Origin: Actinomadura rupiterrae
Lineage (GTDB): Bacteria > Actinomycetota > Actinomycetes > Streptosporangiales > Streptosporangiaceae
Assembly (NCBI RefSeq): GCF_024172125.1
Contig: NZ_JAMZEA010000009.1
Coordinates: 124,001 to 188,000, forward strand
Direction: 5' to 3'
DNA: 64,000 bases
The notes under the pieces were generated by a model. It saw nothing but the letters and a program-made list of their open reading frames with translations, was not told the origin of the DNA and ran no database searches. This document shows positions 42,758 to 51,787 of the stretch, piece by piece (within the stretch, counting starts at the first letter, position 1; every line of letters begins with the position of its first letter). Both the position numbers and the translations under genes were made by a program.

Positions 42758-43627
42758 TCAGCTGCGGCCGAAGACCTGCGGCGGCGGGACGGGCGCCTCG
42801 ATGTCCTCGCCGTCGCGCAGCACGGCCGCGCCCGCGGCGAAGGCGGCCAGGTCGTCGCCCTCCAGCAGCCGCGCGCGGAACACCCCACCCGCCGCCCGCC
42901 GGGTCAGCTCCGCCACCGGCAGCGGCATCCGGGACGCGGCGAGGATGAGGTTGCCGAACCGGCGCCCGCGCAGCACCCCGGGGTCGCCGAGCAGCAGCGC
43001 GTGCGGGAACACCGAGCGCAGGGTCGCCGCGACGCGGCGCGCGAACGGCAGCCGGAAGCCGTCGGCCACGTTCAGCAGGTAGGTGCCGCCGGGCCGCAGC
43101 ACCCGCGCGACCTCGGCGGTGAACTCCGCGGTCGCCAGCTCGACCGGGATGGCCGCCTCGCTGAAGGCGTCCAGCACGACCAGGTCGTCCGCGCCGTCCG
43201 GGACGGCGGCCAGCCCGGACCGCCCGTCGGTGATCCTGATCTTGAGGCCGGGCACGTCCTTCACCGGCAGCTGCTCCCGGACGAGCTGGACCAGCCGCCC
43301 GTCCGGTTCCAGCACCACCTGACGGGAGCCGGGCCGGGTCGCCGCCACGTAGCGCGGCAGCGTGCAGCCCGCGCCGCCGATGTGCACCGCGTCGAGCGGC
43401 GCGCCGGGCTCGCCGAGGCAGTCGACCGCGTCGCCCAGCAGCCGCATGTACTCGAAGTCCAGGTGGGTGGGGTCGGCCAGGTCGACGTAGGACTGCGGGA
43501 CCCCGCCGACCAGCAGCACCCAGCCGCCGTCGCGGTCGGCGTCGCGCAGCAGCTCGGCCTCGCCGCCGGTGATCTCGTAGCGGTCCGCGCGGGGCCCGTC
43601 CCCGCTCCTGCTGCCCTTGCGCGCCAT
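42758..43627 (-). CDS. Spermidine synthase-like methyltransferase-fold protein
   Basis: 289 aa. The Rossmann part shows VHIGGAGCTLPRYVAATRPG (SAM/dcSAM-binding GGAGC), an acidic VLEPDGRLV, DDLVVLDAF and LRPGGTYLLNV, as in spermidine synthase-like proteins of actinobacteria, most of which lack proven aminopropyl transfer. YVDLADPTHLDFEYMRLL is the typical pre-motif region. ATG 43627 with TAGGGT 7 nt upstream suggests leaderless translation; GTG 43636 is the alternative. No polyamine genes are nearby. Confidence 0.78.
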   Translation of the reverse strand: MARKGSRSGDGPRADRYEITGGEAELLRDADRDGGWVLLVGGVPQSYVDLADPTHLDFEYMRLLGDAVDCLGEPGAPLDAVHIGGAGCTLPRYVAATRPGSRQVVLEPDGRLVQLVREQLPVKDVPGLKIRITDGRSGLAAVPDGADDLVVLDAFSEAAIPVELATAEFTAEVARVLRPGGTYLLNVADGFRLPFARRVAATLRSVFPHALLLGDPGVLRGRRFGNLILAASRMPLPVAELTRRAAGGVFRARLLEGDDLAAFAAGAAVLRDGEDIEAPVPPPQVFGRS

Positions 43628-43697
43628 GCCCCTCACCCTATGCGCCGCCCCTCACCAGAGCGTCCCGCGGCCGGGCGGCCCCAGCCGGGCGGCTCGG

Positions 43698-44711
43698 CTA
43701 GGCGTCCCCGGCGACGCCCGAGACGGTCGGCGCGGCGGCGAAGTGGCAGGCGCTCGGGTGGTCCGAGCCGTCCCGGACGACCAGCTCCGGCACCTGCTCG
43801 GCGCACACGTCGGCGGCCTTCCAGCAGCGGGTCCGGAACCGGCAGCCGGACGGCGGGTCGATCGGCGACGGCGGCTCGCCCTCCAGCTCGATCCCGGCGG
43901 GCGGCGCCTCCGGGTCGGGCACCGGGACGGCCGACAGCAGCGCCTGGGTGTAGGGGTGGGTCGGGTTCCGGTAGATCTCCGCCGCGGTCCCGGTCTCGAC
44001 GATCTTCCCCAGGTACATCACCGCGACCCGGTCCGACACGTACCGGACGGCCGCCAGGTCGTGCGCGATGAACACGTACGACAGGCCGAGTTCGCGCTGC
44101 AGGTCGGCGAGCAGGTTCATCACCTGCGCGCGCACCGACACGTCCAGCGCCGACACCGGCTCGTCGCACACCACCACGTCGGGGCGCAGCGCGAGCGCGC
44201 GGGCGATCCCGACGCGCTGCCGCTGGCCGCCGGAGAACTGGTGCGGGTACCGGTCCACGTGACTCGGGTCGAGGCCGACCAGCTCCAGCAGCTCGCGGAC
44301 GCGCGTCCGCCGCTCGCCCTTCGGGGCGACGTCGGAGTGGATCGCGAACGGCTCGCCCACGATGTCGCCGATGGTCATGCGCGGGTCGAGCGAGGAGTAC
44401 GGGTCCTGCAGCACCATCTGGATCCGGCGGCGCAGGCCGCGCAGCTCGCCCCGGGGCATCTTGAAGATGTCCTGGCCGTCGAACTTCACCGTCCCGGCCG
44501 AGGGCTTCTCGTCGGCGAGCAGCAGCCGCGCCAGGGTGGTCTTGCCGCAGCCGGACTCGCCCACGACGCCGAGGGTCTCGCCGCGGCGCAGCGACAGGTC
44601 CACGCCGTCCACGGCCTTGACCGTGCCGACCTGGCGCTTCACCACCACGCCGCGGGTGATCGGGTAGTGCTTGACCAGCCCGCTCACGTCCAGGATCGGG
44701 TCATCCGGCAC
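43698..44711 (-). CDS. Oligopeptide ABC transporter ATP-binding protein (OppF/DppF type)
   Basis: 337 aa. Walker A GESGCGKTT, Q-loop VLQDPYSSLDPR, signature FSGGQRQRVGIARAL, Walker B VVVCDEPVSALD and the C-terminal oligopeptide/HPY region with cysteines (CRFRTRCWKAADVC). GTG 44711 overlaps the OppD-type gene by 11 nt, with GGAGGTG upstream. Last gene of the operon. Confidence 0.93.
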   Translation of the reverse strand: MPDDPILDVSGLVKHYPITRGVVVKRQVGTVKAVDGVDLSLRRGETLGVVGESGCGKTTLARLLLADEKPSAGTVKFDGQDIFKMPRGELRGLRRRIQMVLQDPYSSLDPRMTIGDIVGEPFAIHSDVAPKGERRTRVRELLELVGLDPSHVDRYPHQFSGGQRQRVGIARALALRPDVVVCDEPVSALDVSVRAQVMNLLADLQRELGLSYVFIAHDLAAVRYVSDRVAVMYLGKIVETGTAAEIYRNPTHPYTQALLSAVPVPDPEAPPAGIELEGEPPSPIDPPSGCRFRTRCWKAADVCAEQVPELVVRDGSDHPSACHFAAAPTVSGVAGDA

Positions 44712-45735
44712 GGTCCACCTCCAGCTCGCCGGCGAACACCTCGGCGGCGAAGTGGCACGCCGCCTCGTGCCCCGGCGCGACGGCCACCAGCGGCGGCTCC
44801 TGCTCCGCGCAGACCGCCTCGGCGCGCGGGCAGCGCGGCCGGAACGGGCATCCGGACGGCAGCGCCGCCGGGTCCGGGGGCGCGCCGCGGACGGGTTCGA
44901 GCCGTCCGGCGTCCTGGTCGAGCCGGGGCACCGAGGCGAGCAGCCCGTGCGTGTAGGGGTGCGCGGGGCGCGCGTACAGGTCCCGCGCGGACGCGCGCTC
45001 GGCCACCGACCCCGCGTACATCACGACCGTCCGGTCCGCGATGCCCGCGACGACGCCGAGGTCGTGGGTGATCAGCACCAGGCCCATGCCCAGCTCGTCC
45101 CGGAGCCGGGCGAGCAGCCGCATGATCTGCGCCTGCACCGTCACGTCCAGCGCGGTCGTCGGCTCGTCGGCGATCAGCACGTCCGGCTCCAGCGCCAGCG
45201 CCATCGCGATCATGATGCGCTGCCGCTGCCCGCCGGAGAACTGGTGCGGGTAGTCGCCGAGCCGCGTCCTCGCGGACGGGATGGCGACCCGCTCCAGCAG
45301 CTCGACCGCCTTCGCGCGGGCCTCCTTGCGCCCGGTGCCGCGGTGCGCCCGGTACATCTCGGCGAGCTGCGCGCCGACCGGGATGACGGGGTTGAGCGCG
45401 GTCAGCGCGTCCTGGAACACCATCGCGATCCGGTCGCCCCGGATCCGGCGGCGCTCCCGGTCGGGCAGGCCGAGCAGCTCGCGCCCGTCGAGCCTGACCG
45501 AGCCGCCGGTGATCCGCGCGGGCGGGGTGTCGAGGATCCCCATGACGGCCTGCGCCGCGACGCTCTTGCCCGAGCCGGACTCGCCGAGGATCGCCAGGGT
45601 CTCCCCCGCCTCCAGGGTGTAGCTCAGGCCGTTCACCGCGCGCACCTCGCGCCCGCGCACGGTGAACGCCACGCTCAGATCGGTGACCTCAAGGAGCGGC
45701 GTGCCGTCTGCCGGTGTGTCGGCGGTTGGTGTCAT
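44701..45735 (-). CDS. Oligopeptide ABC transporter ATP-binding protein (OppD/DppD type)
   Basis: 344 aa. Walker A GESGSGKSV, VFQDALTALNPV, signature FSGGQRQRIMIAMAL, Walker B VLIADEPTTALD, and a C-terminal CPFRPRCPRAEAVC cysteine cluster as in OppD/DppD. It starts 1 bp after the OppC-type stop. Supplies the second ATPase of the heterodimer. Confidence 0.93.
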   Translation of the reverse strand: MTPTADTPADGTPLLEVTDLSVAFTVRGREVRAVNGLSYTLEAGETLAILGESGSGKSVAAQAVMGILDTPPARITGGSVRLDGRELLGLPDRERRRIRGDRIAMVFQDALTALNPVIPVGAQLAEMYRAHRGTGRKEARAKAVELLERVAIPSARTRLGDYPHQFSGGQRQRIMIAMALALEPDVLIADEPTTALDVTVQAQIMRLLARLRDELGMGLVLITHDLGVVAGIADRTVVMYAGSVAERASARDLYARPAHPYTHGLLASVPRLDQDAGRLEPVRGAPPDPAALPSGCPFRPRCPRAEAVCAEQEPPLVAVAPGHEAACHFAAEVFAGELEVDRAG

Positions 45736-45736
45736 G

Positions 45737-46651
45737 TCATCGCAGTTTCGGGTCCAGGGCGTCGCGCACCGCGTCGCCGAGCAGCAGGAACGACAGCACC
45801 GTGGCGGACAGGAACAGCGCCGGGAACACCAGCAGGTGCGGATGGTCCACGACGTAGGACTGGGCCAGGTTCAGCTGGAGCCCCCAGGAGACCTTCGGGT
45901 ACTGCAGCCCGACGCCGAGGAAGTCCAGCGTCGCCTCACCGGCGATGACGTTGCCGACGTTCAGCGTCGCGACCACGATCACCGGCGCGATCGCGTTCGG
46001 CAGCACGTGCCGCGCCATGATCCGCGCGTCGGACGCGCCGAGCAGCCGCGCCGCGCGGACGTAGTCGGCGTCCCGGACCGAGATCACCTGCCCGCGCATG
46101 ATCCGGACCATGGTCGTCCAGCCGAGCAGCACCAGCACCAGCGTCATCGCGCCGATGCCGTGGCCGGGGAAGGCGACCAGCACGACGGTCGCGCCGAGCA
46201 CGAACGGCAGCCCGAAGAACACGTCGGTGAGCCGGGCGATGATGGCGTCCACGATGCCGCCGTAGTAGCCGGACAGCAGCCCGAACACCAGCGCGATGAG
46301 CAGCGCGAATAGCGTCACGACCAGGCCGATCAGCAGCGTCGGACGGGCGCCGTGCACCACGTGCGCGTAGTAGTCGCACCCGGCGAGGTCGGTGCCGAAC
46401 CAGTGCGCGCCGGACGGACCCTGCTTGGCCACGTTCGGGTCGCAGTTCTGGTTCACGCCCCGGCTGGTGAACAGCCGCGGGACGGCCGCCATCAGCGCGA
46501 CCACCACCAGCACCGCCGACGCGGTCCAGAACATCGGGCGGCGGCGCAGGTCGTACCAGGCGTCCCGCCACAGCGACGCGGCGCGGCCCTCGACCAGCCC
46601 GCCCGCCTCGGCGACGGCCGCGCCGGTCTCCCCGGACTGCACGTCAGTCAT
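45737..46651 (-). CDS. Oligopeptide ABC transporter permease (OppC/DppC type)
   Basis: 304 aa. An N-terminal cytoplasmic segment, TM1 at ~40-58, an external loop with HWFGTDLAGCDYYAHVVHGA (typical OppC 'GTDxxGRD' region with D-Y in place) and five further TMs. The EAA loop reads YVRAARLLGASDARIMARHV. Its first 8 nt overlap the OppB-type gene. Confidence 0.93.
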   Translation of the reverse strand: MTDVQSGETGAAVAEAGGLVEGRAASLWRDAWYDLRRRPMFWTASAVLVVVALMAAVPRLFTSRGVNQNCDPNVAKQGPSGAHWFGTDLAGCDYYAHVVHGARPTLLIGLVVTLFALLIALVFGLLSGYYGGIVDAIIARLTDVFFGLPFVLGATVVLVAFPGHGIGAMTLVLVLLGWTTMVRIMRGQVISVRDADYVRAARLLGASDARIMARHVLPNAIAPVIVVATLNVGNVIAGEATLDFLGVGLQYPKVSWGLQLNLAQSYVVDHPHLLVFPALFLSATVLSFLLLGDAVRDALDPKLR

Positions 46652-47573
46652 AGCGGATCCTCGGGTCGAGCAGGCCGTAGAGCAGGTCCACGGCGAGATT
46701 CACCAGGATGAAGACCAGCACGAGCAGGGTGACCGCGCCGACGACGACCGGCCCCTCCTTCAGCTGGATGGACTGGAACACCTGCTGGCCGACGCCGGGC
46801 AGGTTGAAGATGCCCTCGGTGACGATCGCGCCGCCCATCAGCGACCCGAAGTCCACGCCGAGGTAGGTCACGACGGGGATCAGCGAGGTGCGCAGCCCGT
46901 GCCGGACGACCACCCGCGTCCGGCTGAGCCCCTTCGCGCGGGCCGTCCGGACGTAGTCGGCGCGCAGGTTCTCCGCCAGGCTCGTCCGGGTGAGGCGCGC
47001 GACGTACGACAGCCCGAACGAGCCGAGCACCATGCCGGGCAGCAGGTAGCTGTACGGCCAGCCGTCGTCCACGCCCGCCGACGGGAACACCTTCCAGTGC
47101 ACCCCGAACAGGATCTGCGCGGTGTACCCGACGACGAACACCGGGACGGCGATGAGCAGCGTCGTCCCGCCGAGGACGAGCGTGTCGGCGAGCTTCCCGC
47201 GCCGCAGCCCGGCCCACACGCCGAGCGCGACGCCGAGCACCAGCTCGAAGACCCAGGCGGTGACCGCGAGCTTCGCGGTCACCTCCCAGCGGCCGGTCAG
47301 CATGTCGCTGACCTTCTGCCCGTCGTAGTTCTCGCCGAGGTCGCCGTGCACGATCAGCCGCCACATGTACTTGCCGTACTGCTCCAGCAGCGGGTCGTTC
47401 AGGTTGTAGCGCTCACGCAGCTCGTGCAGGACGTTCGCCGGGACCGGCTTGTCGCCCGCCATCGCCTGGATGGGGTCGCCGGGGAGGGCGAACACCAGCA
47501 GGTAGATCAGCAGGGTCGTGCCGATGAAGACCGGTATCGCCTGCAGCAGCCGCCGCAGCGTGTACCGCCACAT
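46644..47573 (-). CDS. Oligopeptide ABC transporter permease (OppB/DppB type)
   Basis: 309 aa, MWRYTLRRLLQAIPVFIGTT start typical of OppB. Six membrane segments; EAA loop YVRTARAKGLSRTRVVVRHG. The ATG directly follows the solute-binding protein stop (0-bp gap) and its end overlaps the OppC-type gene. Confidence 0.94.
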   Translation of the reverse strand: MWRYTLRRLLQAIPVFIGTTLLIYLLVFALPGDPIQAMAGDKPVPANVLHELRERYNLNDPLLEQYGKYMWRLIVHGDLGENYDGQKVSDMLTGRWEVTAKLAVTAWVFELVLGVALGVWAGLRRGKLADTLVLGGTTLLIAVPVFVVGYTAQILFGVHWKVFPSAGVDDGWPYSYLLPGMVLGSFGLSYVARLTRTSLAENLRADYVRTARAKGLSRTRVVVRHGLRTSLIPVVTYLGVDFGSLMGGAIVTEGIFNLPGVGQQVFQSIQLKEGPVVVGAVTLLVLVFILVNLAVDLLYGLLDPRIRYD

Positions 47574-49166
47574 CTACTTCTTCACCGTGACCTCGTCCAC
47601 CAGGAGGCCGAGCGCGAACGGCGTGATGGTGACGTTGTCCACCTTGCTCGACCGCCCGGCCTGGCCCGCCCAGGTCCACAGCGGGATCTGCGGCATCTCC
47701 TGGAGCGTGACGTCCTCGGCCTGGTTGTAGTACTTGAGTGCCTCGTCCTGGTTCGCCGCGCCGTTGGCCTTGGCGATCAGCGCGTTGAACTGCGGGCTGT
47801 TCCAGCCCATGCGGTTGCCCGGGCCGTACATGTTCTCCAGGTAGTTCTGGGGGCTCGGGTAGTCGGCCTCCCAGTTCTGCCGGTACGGGCCCTTCTCCTG
47901 GTGCTTGCGCAGCAGCCCGAAGTAGTCGGACGCGGGGACCTGCCGGAACTGGACGTCGGTGATGCCGAGGTTCTGCTTCAGCGAGTTCGCGACGATCTGC
48001 ATCCACTGGTAGTACGTCGGCTGCGCGTTGGAGAAGTACAGCTCCATCGAGCCCTTGAACCCGCCGGCCTCCTGGAACAGCTGCTTGGCCTTGGCCGGGT
48101 TGAAGGTGCACAGCTCGCCGCACGCGCCCGCGCGGTGGCCCTGGATCGCGGGCGGCAGCACCCCGTCGGCCGGGATGTAGTCGCCGTTGTAGACCGCCTT
48201 GTTGATGCCCTGCCGGTCGATCGCCATCGAGATCGCCTGGCGCAGCTTCGGGTTGGCGTAGCGCTGGTCCCACAGCGGGAAGCCGAGGTAGTCGATCGTG
48301 CTCTTCTTGTGCGCGATGAACCGGTCGCCGAGCAGCCGCTTCGCCTCGGGCACCTTGGCCGCCGGGATCGTCTGCAGCACGTCGATGCGGCCCGCGCGCA
48401 GGTCGGTGTAGGCGGTGTCGGCGCTGGAGTAGCTCTTCCAGGTGATGCCCTTGTTGTGCGGCTTGCGCTGGCCCTGGTAGTCCGGGTACGCCTTCGCCTT
48501 GATCGCGATGTTGTGCTGCCAGTTGCCGTCCATCTCGTACGGGCCGTTCCCGATCGGATGGTCGTCGTAGGCCTTCAGGTCCTTGAACGCGGCCTTCGGC
48601 ATCGGCGCGTACGCCGGGTAGGTCAGCAGGAACGGGAACTGGCTGAACGGCGCGTCGAGCGTCACCTTCAGCGTCGTGTCGTCCACGACCTGGAGGCCGG
48701 ACAGCTTGTCGGCCTTCGGCTTGGCCTTGGTGTCGGCCGGGTTCAGGTCGGCGTACCCCGCGATGTGCTGGAAGTACTCGTTCGCCTGGGTGGCGTTCGG
48801 GCCGTAGGCGGCCCAGTTCCAGGCGTCGGCGAAGCTGGCGGCCGTCACCGGCTCGCCGTTGTGGAACTTCCGCCCCGGCCGCAGCTTGATCGTCCAGACC
48901 TTCTGGTCGGTGGAGTCCACCGACTGGGCGGCGAGCGGGTACGGCCTGCCGTCCTTGGTCAGCCCCTCGACGTTGTCGAACAGGTTGGTGATGACGTCGA
49001 AGCTGTAGCTGCTGGTGGTGTTGCCGGGGGTGAGGTGGTCGGGTTCGGAGTGCCCCATCGTGAAGGTGCCGTCGCCGGACTTGCCCCCGCCGCCGCACGC
49101 CGTGGCGCCGGCCGTGACCGCGAGCAGCACCGCCGCGAGAGTCGCCGTCGTTCTCAGGCCCGTCAT
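47574..49166 (-). CDS. Oligopeptide-binding lipoprotein (SBP_bac_5, OppA/DppA type)
   Basis: 530 aa. Signal peptide with lipobox-type ending GATAC, giving lipidated C24, followed by GGGG linker. Family stretches: TFTMGHSEPDHLTPGNT, KVWTIKLRPGRKFHNGEP and a binding-lobe pattern to the C-terminus. Captures peptides outside the membrane for the permease. ATG 49166 is chosen over upstream codons: GAGGGAGGGG lies just before it. First gene of the five-gene operon; diverges from the M20 peptidase. Confidence 0.93.
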   Translation of the reverse strand: MTGLRTTATLAAVLLAVTAGATACGGGGKSGDGTFTMGHSEPDHLTPGNTTSSYSFDVITNLFDNVEGLTKDGRPYPLAAQSVDSTDQKVWTIKLRPGRKFHNGEPVTAASFADAWNWAAYGPNATQANEYFQHIAGYADLNPADTKAKPKADKLSGLQVVDDTTLKVTLDAPFSQFPFLLTYPAYAPMPKAAFKDLKAYDDHPIGNGPYEMDGNWQHNIAIKAKAYPDYQGQRKPHNKGITWKSYSSADTAYTDLRAGRIDVLQTIPAAKVPEAKRLLGDRFIAHKKSTIDYLGFPLWDQRYANPKLRQAISMAIDRQGINKAVYNGDYIPADGVLPPAIQGHRAGACGELCTFNPAKAKQLFQEAGGFKGSMELYFSNAQPTYYQWMQIVANSLKQNLGITDVQFRQVPASDYFGLLRKHQEKGPYRQNWEADYPSPQNYLENMYGPGNRMGWNSPQFNALIAKANGAANQDEALKYYNQAEDVTLQEMPQIPLWTWAGQAGRSSKVDNVTITPFALGLLVDEVTVKK

Positions 49167-49202
49167 GTGCCCCTCCCTCGCGCGTCGTGTTGCGGATGCT
49201 TT

Positions 49203-49228
49203 CGTACCGTTGGAACGATCTCGGTACG
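49203..49228. promoter_or_regulatory. Inverted repeat between peptide transporter operon and M20 peptidase
   Basis: CGTACCG and CGGTACG are perfect 7-bp arms 12 nt apart, midway in the 119-bp divergent region. Possible operator acting on both promoters; no regulator gene adjoins. Confidence 0.45.
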
Positions 49229-49285
49229 CGTCCCCTGGGGGATTCGTCACCGTTTCGAGATCAACTTCACCGGAAGGTCTGCCTC

Positions 49286-50644
49286 GTGCCAGGATCCGCG
49301 ACCGACACGAACGCGTCCACGCCCTCTGCCGCATCCGGAAACCCCGCTTCCGCGTCGTCCGAGGTGGGCGCCATCTGCGCCGAACTGCTGCGGATCGACA
49401 CGACCAACCGGGGCGAGGGCGACGCCGAGGGCGAGCGCGCCGCGGCCGAGTACGTCGCGGAGCTGCTGTCGGACGCCGGGGCCGAGCCGGCCGTGGTGGA
49501 GTCCGCGCCGGGACGGGCCAGCACGCTCGTCCGCATCCCGGGCACGGACCCCTCGCACCCGGCGTTCCTGATCCACGGGCACCTGGACGTCGTGCCCGCC
49601 GAGGCGTCCGACTGGAAGGTCCACCCGTTCTCCGGCGACGTCGAGAACGGCTGCCTGTGGGGACGCGGCGCGGTGGACATGAAGGGCTCGCTCGCCATGA
49701 CGCTCGCGGTCGTCCGGCAGCGGCTCCGCGAGGGCCGCCGGACGCGCGGCGACCTGGTGCTGGCGTTCCTGGCGGACGAGGAGTGCACCGGCGACTACGG
49801 CTCGCGGTACGTGGTGACCGAGCACGCCGGCTGGTTCGACGGCGTGACCGAGGCGATCAGCGAGTCCGGCGGGTACAGCGTCACCGCCCCGGCGGGCGAC
49901 CGGATCTACCCGGTCGCGGTCGGCGAGCGCAGCTCGGCATGGATGCGGCTGACCGCGCGCGGCACCGCCGGGCACGGTTCCAAGCCCAACCCTGACAACG
50001 CCGTCGCCGAGATCGCGCACGCCGTCTCGCGGCTGGCCGCGTACGAGTGGCCGGTGCGGCTGACCCCGGCCGTCCAGGCGCTGCTCGCGAGCCTCGGCGA
50101 GATCCTTGGCGCTCCCATCGACCAGAACCGGCTGGAGACCGAGGCGGCGCGGCTCGGGCAGATCGGCAAGCTGTTCTCTGGAACGATCCGCAACTCGGCG
50201 AACCCGACCCGGCTGGACGCCGGCTACAAGGTCAACGTCATCCCCGGTTCGGCGTCGGCGCAGGTGGACGGCCGGTACCTGCCCGGGCTCGGCGAGGAGT
50301 TCCTGGACACCGTGGACCGGCTGCTCGGCCCCAAGATCACCCGGGAGTTCATCAACCACGAGGAGGCGCTGCCGGGCGACCCGTCCGGGCCGACCTTCAC
50401 CGCGCTCGCGGACGCGCTGCGCGCCGAGGACGAGGCGGCCCGGCCCGTCCCGTACGTGATGGCGGGCGGGACGGACGGCAAGTCGTTCGCGCGGCTCGGC
50501 ATCCGCAGCTTCGGCTTCGCGCCGCTGATGCTGCCGTCCGACCTGGACTACCAGGCCATGTTCCATGGCGTGGACGAGCGGGTCCCGCTGGCGGGGCTGG
50601 AGTTCGGCACCCGCGTCCTGGACCGGTTCCTCGACACGCGCTGA
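49286..50644 (+). CDS. M20/M25/M40 family metallopeptidase
   Basis: 452 aa. Zinc ligands: HGHLDVVPA (His), AVDMKGSLAM (Asp), the EE pair in ADEECTGDYG, and a late His in MFHGVDERV. The dimerisation domain holds GTAGHGSKPNPDNA. Annotations in this family range from dipeptidase to succinyl-diaminopimelate desuccinylase; the facing oligopeptide importer favours dipeptidase/peptidase duty. GTG 49286 has GGAAGG 8 nt upstream; the longer ATG start at 49187 would run through the promoter. Confidence 0.9.
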   Translation: MPGSATDTNASTPSAASGNPASASSEVGAICAELLRIDTTNRGEGDAEGERAAAEYVAELLSDAGAEPAVVESAPGRASTLVRIPGTDPSHPAFLIHGHLDVVPAEASDWKVHPFSGDVENGCLWGRGAVDMKGSLAMTLAVVRQRLREGRRTRGDLVLAFLADEECTGDYGSRYVVTEHAGWFDGVTEAISESGGYSVTAPAGDRIYPVAVGERSSAWMRLTARGTAGHGSKPNPDNAVAEIAHAVSRLAAYEWPVRLTPAVQALLASLGEILGAPIDQNRLETEAARLGQIGKLFSGTIRNSANPTRLDAGYKVNVIPGSASAQVDGRYLPGLGEEFLDTVDRLLGPKITREFINHEEALPGDPSGPTFTALADALRAEDEAARPVPYVMAGGTDGKSFARLGIRSFGFAPLMLPSDLDYQAMFHGVDERVPLAGLEFGTRVLDRFLDTR

Positions 50645-50652
50645 CCGCGCTC

Positions 50653-50708
50653 GCCGACCGGAGCCCGCGTCCCGGAAGCCGCCGACCGGAGCCCGCGTCC
50701 CGGAAGCC
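50653..50708. repeat. Perfect 28-bp tandem duplication
   Basis: The same 28 bp (starting GCCGACCGGAGCCCGCGTCC) occurs at 50653-50680 and 50681-50708, right after the peptidase stop and upstream of the next promoter. Confidence 0.85.
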
Positions 50709-50742
50709 GCTGAGCGGGCCCCGGGCGGGGTATCGACCTGGG

Positions 50743-51705
50743 GTGGATCTCACCAGCGCCGCGCGGAAGCTCTACGGGGTGGCCCCCGAGGAGTTCACGG
50801 CCGCGCGCCAGGAACTCGTCAAGGCGGCGCGGCAGGAGGGCGACGCCGCTCTCGCCAAGCAGGTCGGGGCGCTGCGCCGTCCGACCGCGTCGGCGTGGGC
50901 GGTGAACCTGCTGTCCCGCGAGTCCGCGCCGGAGCTCGACCGGCTCCTGGACACCGGGGCCGACCTGCGGGAGGCGTGGTCGGCGGGCCGGTCGATCGGC
51001 GGGCTGGAGCAGCGCCGAGGCGAGCTGGTCGACCTGCTCGTCCGGACCGCGCGCCGCCTGGCCGCGGAGGCCGGTCGGCCGCTGCGCGACCCGGCCGTCC
51101 GCGAGGTGGAGGACACGCTGCACGCGGCGACGGTGGATCCGGACTCGGCCGAGCAGGTCCGCGAGGGCGCGCTGACGCGTCCGCTGAGCCATTCGGGGTT
51201 CGTCCCGGCGGGTTTCGCGCTCGCTGCCCCCGTCCCGTCCGAGGACGACCAGGCCGCCGCACCTTCAAAGAAGGCGGCCTCGAAGGGCGCGACGGCACGG
51301 CCTGCGAAGCGGAGTGAGGCGGCCTCGTCCGGCAGGAAGCGCGCGGCGGGGGCGGACTCGGCTCCGGTGCGCAACCCGTCCGCCGAGCGGGAGAAGTCCC
51401 GGGTCGCCGAGCGGCGGGAGGAGCGGGCCCGGGAGCGGGCCGCGGCGGCGAAGCGGGCCGAGGAGGCCGAGCGGCGCGCGGAGAAGGCCGAGCGGCTGCT
51501 GGAGTCGCGCGAGGCGGAGGCCGATGACGCGTACCGGGAGCTGGACGCGGCCGAGACCGAGGTGGAGCGGCTGCGAGCCGACCTCGACGCGGCCGAGCAC
51601 CGCCGTGACCAGCTGCGACGCCGGGCCGAGCGGGCGGAGAAGCGGCGCGCGCAGGCCGCCGGCGCGGCGGCGCGGGCGCGCTCCGCATCGGACAATTCGG
51701 GATAA
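50743..51705 (+). CDS. Coiled-coil protein of unknown function
   Basis: 320 aa. The first ~155 residues are helical and well ordered in appearance (LYGVAPEEFTAARQELVKAA; RPTASAWAVNLLSRE), followed by a Lys/Ala/Ser-rich linker (~165-215) and a long Arg/Glu/Ala heptad-rich coiled coil (~220-310). This pattern occurs in uncharacterised actinobacterial proteins; a role is not known. GTG 50743 follows TATCGA by exactly 6 nt, suggesting leaderless translation. Confidence 0.7.
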   Translation: MDLTSAARKLYGVAPEEFTAARQELVKAARQEGDAALAKQVGALRRPTASAWAVNLLSRESAPELDRLLDTGADLREAWSAGRSIGGLEQRRGELVDLLVRTARRLAAEAGRPLRDPAVREVEDTLHAATVDPDSAEQVREGALTRPLSHSGFVPAGFALAAPVPSEDDQAAAPSKKAASKGATARPAKRSEAASSGRKRAAGADSAPVRNPSAEREKSRVAERREERARERAAAAKRAEEAERRAEKAERLLESREAEADDAYRELDAAETEVERLRADLDAAEHRRDQLRRRAERAEKRRAQAAGAAARARSASDNSG

Positions 51706-51787
51706 TCACCTACCCCGGCGGTCGGACCGGGCGCCACCATGCAGTAGGTTCGGGACCGAACGAGATTCGGGACCCGAGGGGGAGCAG

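Noticed and set aside
46392..49571. 1059-codon plus-strand frame opposite the peptide transporter operon
   Set aside because: Antisense to four clearly recognised genes; no domain.
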